Positions 23,291 to 25,366 of a stretch of 25,366 nucleotides of DNA are shown piece by piece. The stretch lies in the NCBI GenBank assembly GCA_964469165.1, contig CAYXXZ010000043.1:1-25366 (forward strand). Direction: 5' to 3'. This DNA comes from CAYXXZ01 sp964469165 (lineage in GTDB: Bacteria; Pseudomonadota; Gammaproteobacteria; Pseudomonadales; Porticoccaceae). The notes under the pieces were generated by a model. That model was not told the origin of the DNA. It did no database searches and was given only the letters and a program-made list of their open reading frames with translations. Every line of letters begins with the position of its first letter. The stretch's first letter is position 1. The position numbers and the translations under genes were made by a program.

Positions 23291-25266
23291 TGGCCGCGCC
23301 CTGGCAGATATCCCGCGCTGGCGCGCTCTGGCTGGTGGTGGCCTTTGCAGTCTGTATCGCGCCGCTCGCTGCCTACCTTCCCCTGTGGGTGCCAGGCGTC
23401 GCCGCGCTGGCGGCGCTGTGGCGCCTGGGTATTCACAGCGGCCGCTGGGGAGCGCCGGGGTGGGGCCTGAAGGCGGCGCTTGCACTTGTCTGCGTGGCGG
23501 GGCTGGTGCTCAGTTTTCGCCGCCTTCAGGGGCTGGAGCCCATGGTGTCGCTGCTGGTTTGCGCCTTCTCCCTGAAACTGCTCGAGATGCGCCAGCGCCG
23601 CGACGCTCTGGTGGTGATTTTTCTCGGCTATTTCGTCGCCATCGTGCTGGCGCTGTTCGATCAGGGCATGCTGGTCGCACTCTATATTCTCGCGGCCATG
23701 GTGGTGGTCAGTGCGAGCCTCGTGGGACTACATCAAAGTGCAGCGCAACACAGTTACCGGCGACCGTTGCGAACGGCGCTGTATATCTTCCTGCCAGCGC
23801 TGCCCCTGGCGATCGTCTTCTTCCTGGTGATGCCGAGACTCGGTCCCCTGTGGGGTGTGCCAGCGCCAGGGGTGGCCGTCACCGGCATGAGCGACAGCCT
23901 CAGGCTGGGCCAGGTGGCCAGTCTCAGCGGTTCCTCGGCCATCGCGTTTCGCGCGGAGTTCGAAGGCGAGGTGCCGCCGCGGGAGCAGCGCTACTGGCGC
24001 GGCGTCACGCTGTCGCATTTCGATGGCGAGAGCTGGGAGCGCGCCGCCTGGTGGAGCGCGCAGCGCGGTATACGTTGGACCGGTGACGAGCGCCGCGACG
24101 ATCCCGACACTGCCACAGCACTGGATTACCGGGTGATTCTCGAGAAAACCGGTGGCACCTGGCTGTACAGTCTGGCCTATCCACAGGCCCTCACTGCCAA
24201 CACCGGCGTGGCGCAGGATTTCACCCTGGTGTCCCGATCGCCTGTGACAAGGCGCACGGAATACCAGGTACGCTCCTTTCCCGACCGCCACGTCGATCGC
24301 GATGGCCTGGGCGCGCTGCAACGCCGGGTGGAAACGCAGTTGCCCGAAAACAGCAATCCCCGGACTCGGCGCCTCGCGGCAGCCTGGGCTGCGGAAACGC
24401 CCGAACCGCGCGCGCTTATCGAGCGCTTGTTGCGCCACTACCATCGAGGCTTTTCCTACACGCTGACGCCTCCTTCGCTGGGACAGCACGCCGTGGATGA
24501 CTTTCTGTTCAGCAGTCGCGCGGGCTTTTGTGAGCACTTTGCCGCCAGTTTCGTTTTCTTCATGCGCGCCGCGGGCGTGCCGGCGCGCATCGTCGGAGGC
24601 TATCAGGGCGGGGAGCTCGATGAGGCCGGGAATTACCTGGTGGTACGCCAGTACGATGCCCATGCCTGGGCAGAAGTCTGGCTGGAAGGCGAGGGATGGG
24701 CGAGGGTGGATCCCACCGCTGCGGTGGCGCCGGAGCGCATTCTCAGCAACTTGCTGTCGATGATGAGCGCCGATGTGGTGTTCGCCAATTCGCCGCTCGA
24801 TCTGGCGCGCTTTCAGGGTGTCCCACTTATCAATCAGCTGCGCCTGCGCATGGAAAGGCTCGAATACCAATGGGCGCGCTGGGTGCTCGGCTATGATACC
24901 GAGCAGAGCAATGTTCTCGCCAGATTGCTGGGTGGCCTCGACCCGCTTCGCATTGCCACTTTCGTGCTGCTTGCCTCGGCGCTGTGTCTGGCGCCGGTGC
25001 TGTTTGCCATGTACCCCGGTCGCCGCCGCGGCAAACACGTCGGTGACCAGTTGTACGCCGAGTTTTGTGCCCGCCTCGCGCGGGCCGGCTGCGAGCGCGC
25101 CCGCGGTGAAGGGCCAAGGGATTTCGCGGCGCGCGCGTCCCGGAACTTTCCCGCTGATGCGGCAGCCATAAACAGCATCCGCGACGCCTACCTGGCACTG
25201 CGCTATGGCCCGGGGAGCGGGGATGTTGCGCATTTGCGGCGGCTGGTGAAGGGGTTCAGGGTTTAG
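23290..25266 (+). CDS. tgpA: TgpA-type membrane transglutaminase-like protein
   Basis: The product is an inner-membrane protein of 658 residues with a periplasmic transglutaminase-like domain, matching TgpA (PA2873), which is essential in P. aeruginosa and of unknown substrate. Five to six membrane segments fill residues 10-181 (DUF3488 region). A periplasmic part follows, with the transglutaminase core at about 400-480. The catalytic triad is complete: Cys414 in RAGFCEHFAASF, His458 in DAHAWAEVW, Asp474 in ARVDPTAAV. One more membrane segment lies at about 556-575, before a cytoplasmic DUF4129-like tail. The ATG overlaps the DUF58 stop. The stop is followed after 10 nt by a class 3 heptad element. 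Confidence 0.94.
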   Translation: MAAPWQISRAGALWLVVAFAVCIAPLAAYLPLWVPGVAALAALWRLGIHSGRWGAPGWGLKAALALVCVAGLVLSFRRLQGLEPMVSLLVCAFSLKLLEMRQRRDALVVIFLGYFVAIVLALFDQGMLVALYILAAMVVVSASLVGLHQSAAQHSYRRPLRTALYIFLPALPLAIVFFLVMPRLGPLWGVPAPGVAVTGMSDSLRLGQVASLSGSSAIAFRAEFEGEVPPREQRYWRGVTLSHFDGESWERAAWWSAQRGIRWTGDERRDDPDTATALDYRVILEKTGGTWLYSLAYPQALTANTGVAQDFTLVSRSPVTRRTEYQVRSFPDRHVDRDGLGALQRRVETQLPENSNPRTRRLAAAWAAETPEPRALIERLLRHYHRGFSYTLTPPSLGQHAVDDFLFSSRAGFCEHFAASFVFFMRAAGVPARIVGGYQGGELDEAGNYLVVRQYDAHAWAEVWLEGEGWARVDPTAAVAPERILSNLLSMMSADVVFANSPLDLARFQGVPLINQLRLRMERLEYQWARWVLGYDTEQSNVLARLLGGLDPLRIATFVLLASALCLAPVLFAMYPGRRRGKHVGDQLYAEFCARLARAGCERARGEGPRDFAARASRNFPADAAAINSIRDAYLALRYGPGSGDVAHLRRLVKGFRV

Positions 25267-25276
25267 CGGTGGTTTG

Positions 25277-25366
25277 CAGTTCATAGTTCACAGTTTTCAG
25301 TTGACAGTTCACAGGGGGGAGTCACACTCACTGACAACTGACAACTGACAACTGACAACTGACAAC
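25277..25366. repeat. Heptad inverted element, CAGTTNN/TGACAAC class, cut by window end
   Basis: The left arm has five heptamers (CAGTTCA, TAGTTCA, CAGTTTT, CAGTTGA, CAGTTCA; 25277-25311). A 20-nt spacer follows, then five perfect TGACAAC units (25332-25366) that run off the window. The right arm read in reverse complement is GTTGTCA, matching the left-arm class. The architecture is as in the other elements but with a third heptamer. It lies 10 nt after the tgpA stop. Confidence 0.8.

Noticed and set aside
23728..25284. 518-codon minus-strand open frame across tgpA
   Set aside because: It is a shadow of the tgpA gene, whose catalytic triad and membrane segments are clear on the plus strand.

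Overview
The window looks like the chromosome of a GC-rich gammaproteobacterium related to Pseudomonadales or marine Cellvibrionales-type lineages. The main evidence is gene order: a lysR, leuC, leuD, asd, fimV, truA, trpF, accD, folC, dedD, cvpA, purF, metZ run like that of Pseudomonas, followed by a moxR, DUF58, tgpA module. FimV and a Pseudomonas-type Asd support the same placement. No rRNA, tRNA, phage gene, transposase or CRISPR array was seen.

Layout. Bases 2-313 hold the C-terminal end of an iron/manganese superoxide dismutase. Next come a small secreted coiled-coil-like protein (460-831) and, on the minus strand, a HigA-type antitoxin behind a HigB toxin that has lost its N-terminus (911-1397). 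Bases 1397-5991 hold a cell-surface-signalling iron uptake cassette: a Fur box, a FecI-type ECF sigma factor, a FecR-type anti-sigma regulator, and a TonB-dependent siderophore receptor with an N-terminal signalling (STN) domain. Bases 6187-9423 hold a LysR regulator divergent from leuCD, with a 12-bp-arm palindrome as probable operator. leuB, common next to leuD in relatives, is absent here. Bases 9554-21251 hold housekeeping genes: asd (lysine/threonine/methionine), fimV (polar hub), truA (tRNA pseudouridine), trpF (tryptophan), accD (fatty acids), folC (folate), dedD (division SPOR protein), cvpA, purF (purines) and metZ (methionine). Bases 21248-25266 hold MoxR ATPase, DUF58 protein and the membrane transglutaminase TgpA. 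Stop/start overlaps link purF to metZ, metZ to moxR, and DUF58 to tgpA.

The most unusual content lies between the genes. Eight intergenic sites carry arrays phased at exactly 7 bp. Most are a left arm of tandem heptamers facing an inverted right arm across a 10-110 nt spacer. There are three sequence classes with the same design: GTTTCAC-type, GCTNTAA-type and CAGTTNN/TGACAAC-type. Variant heptamers in one arm are usually matched by the complementary variant in the other. One element splits the moxR-DUF58 pair. Two other palindromic repeat families, resembling REP/BIME elements, lie between fimV and truA and between trpF and accD. I regard the heptad-phased elements as the best candidate for something not routinely annotated. 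Their function cannot be read from one window.
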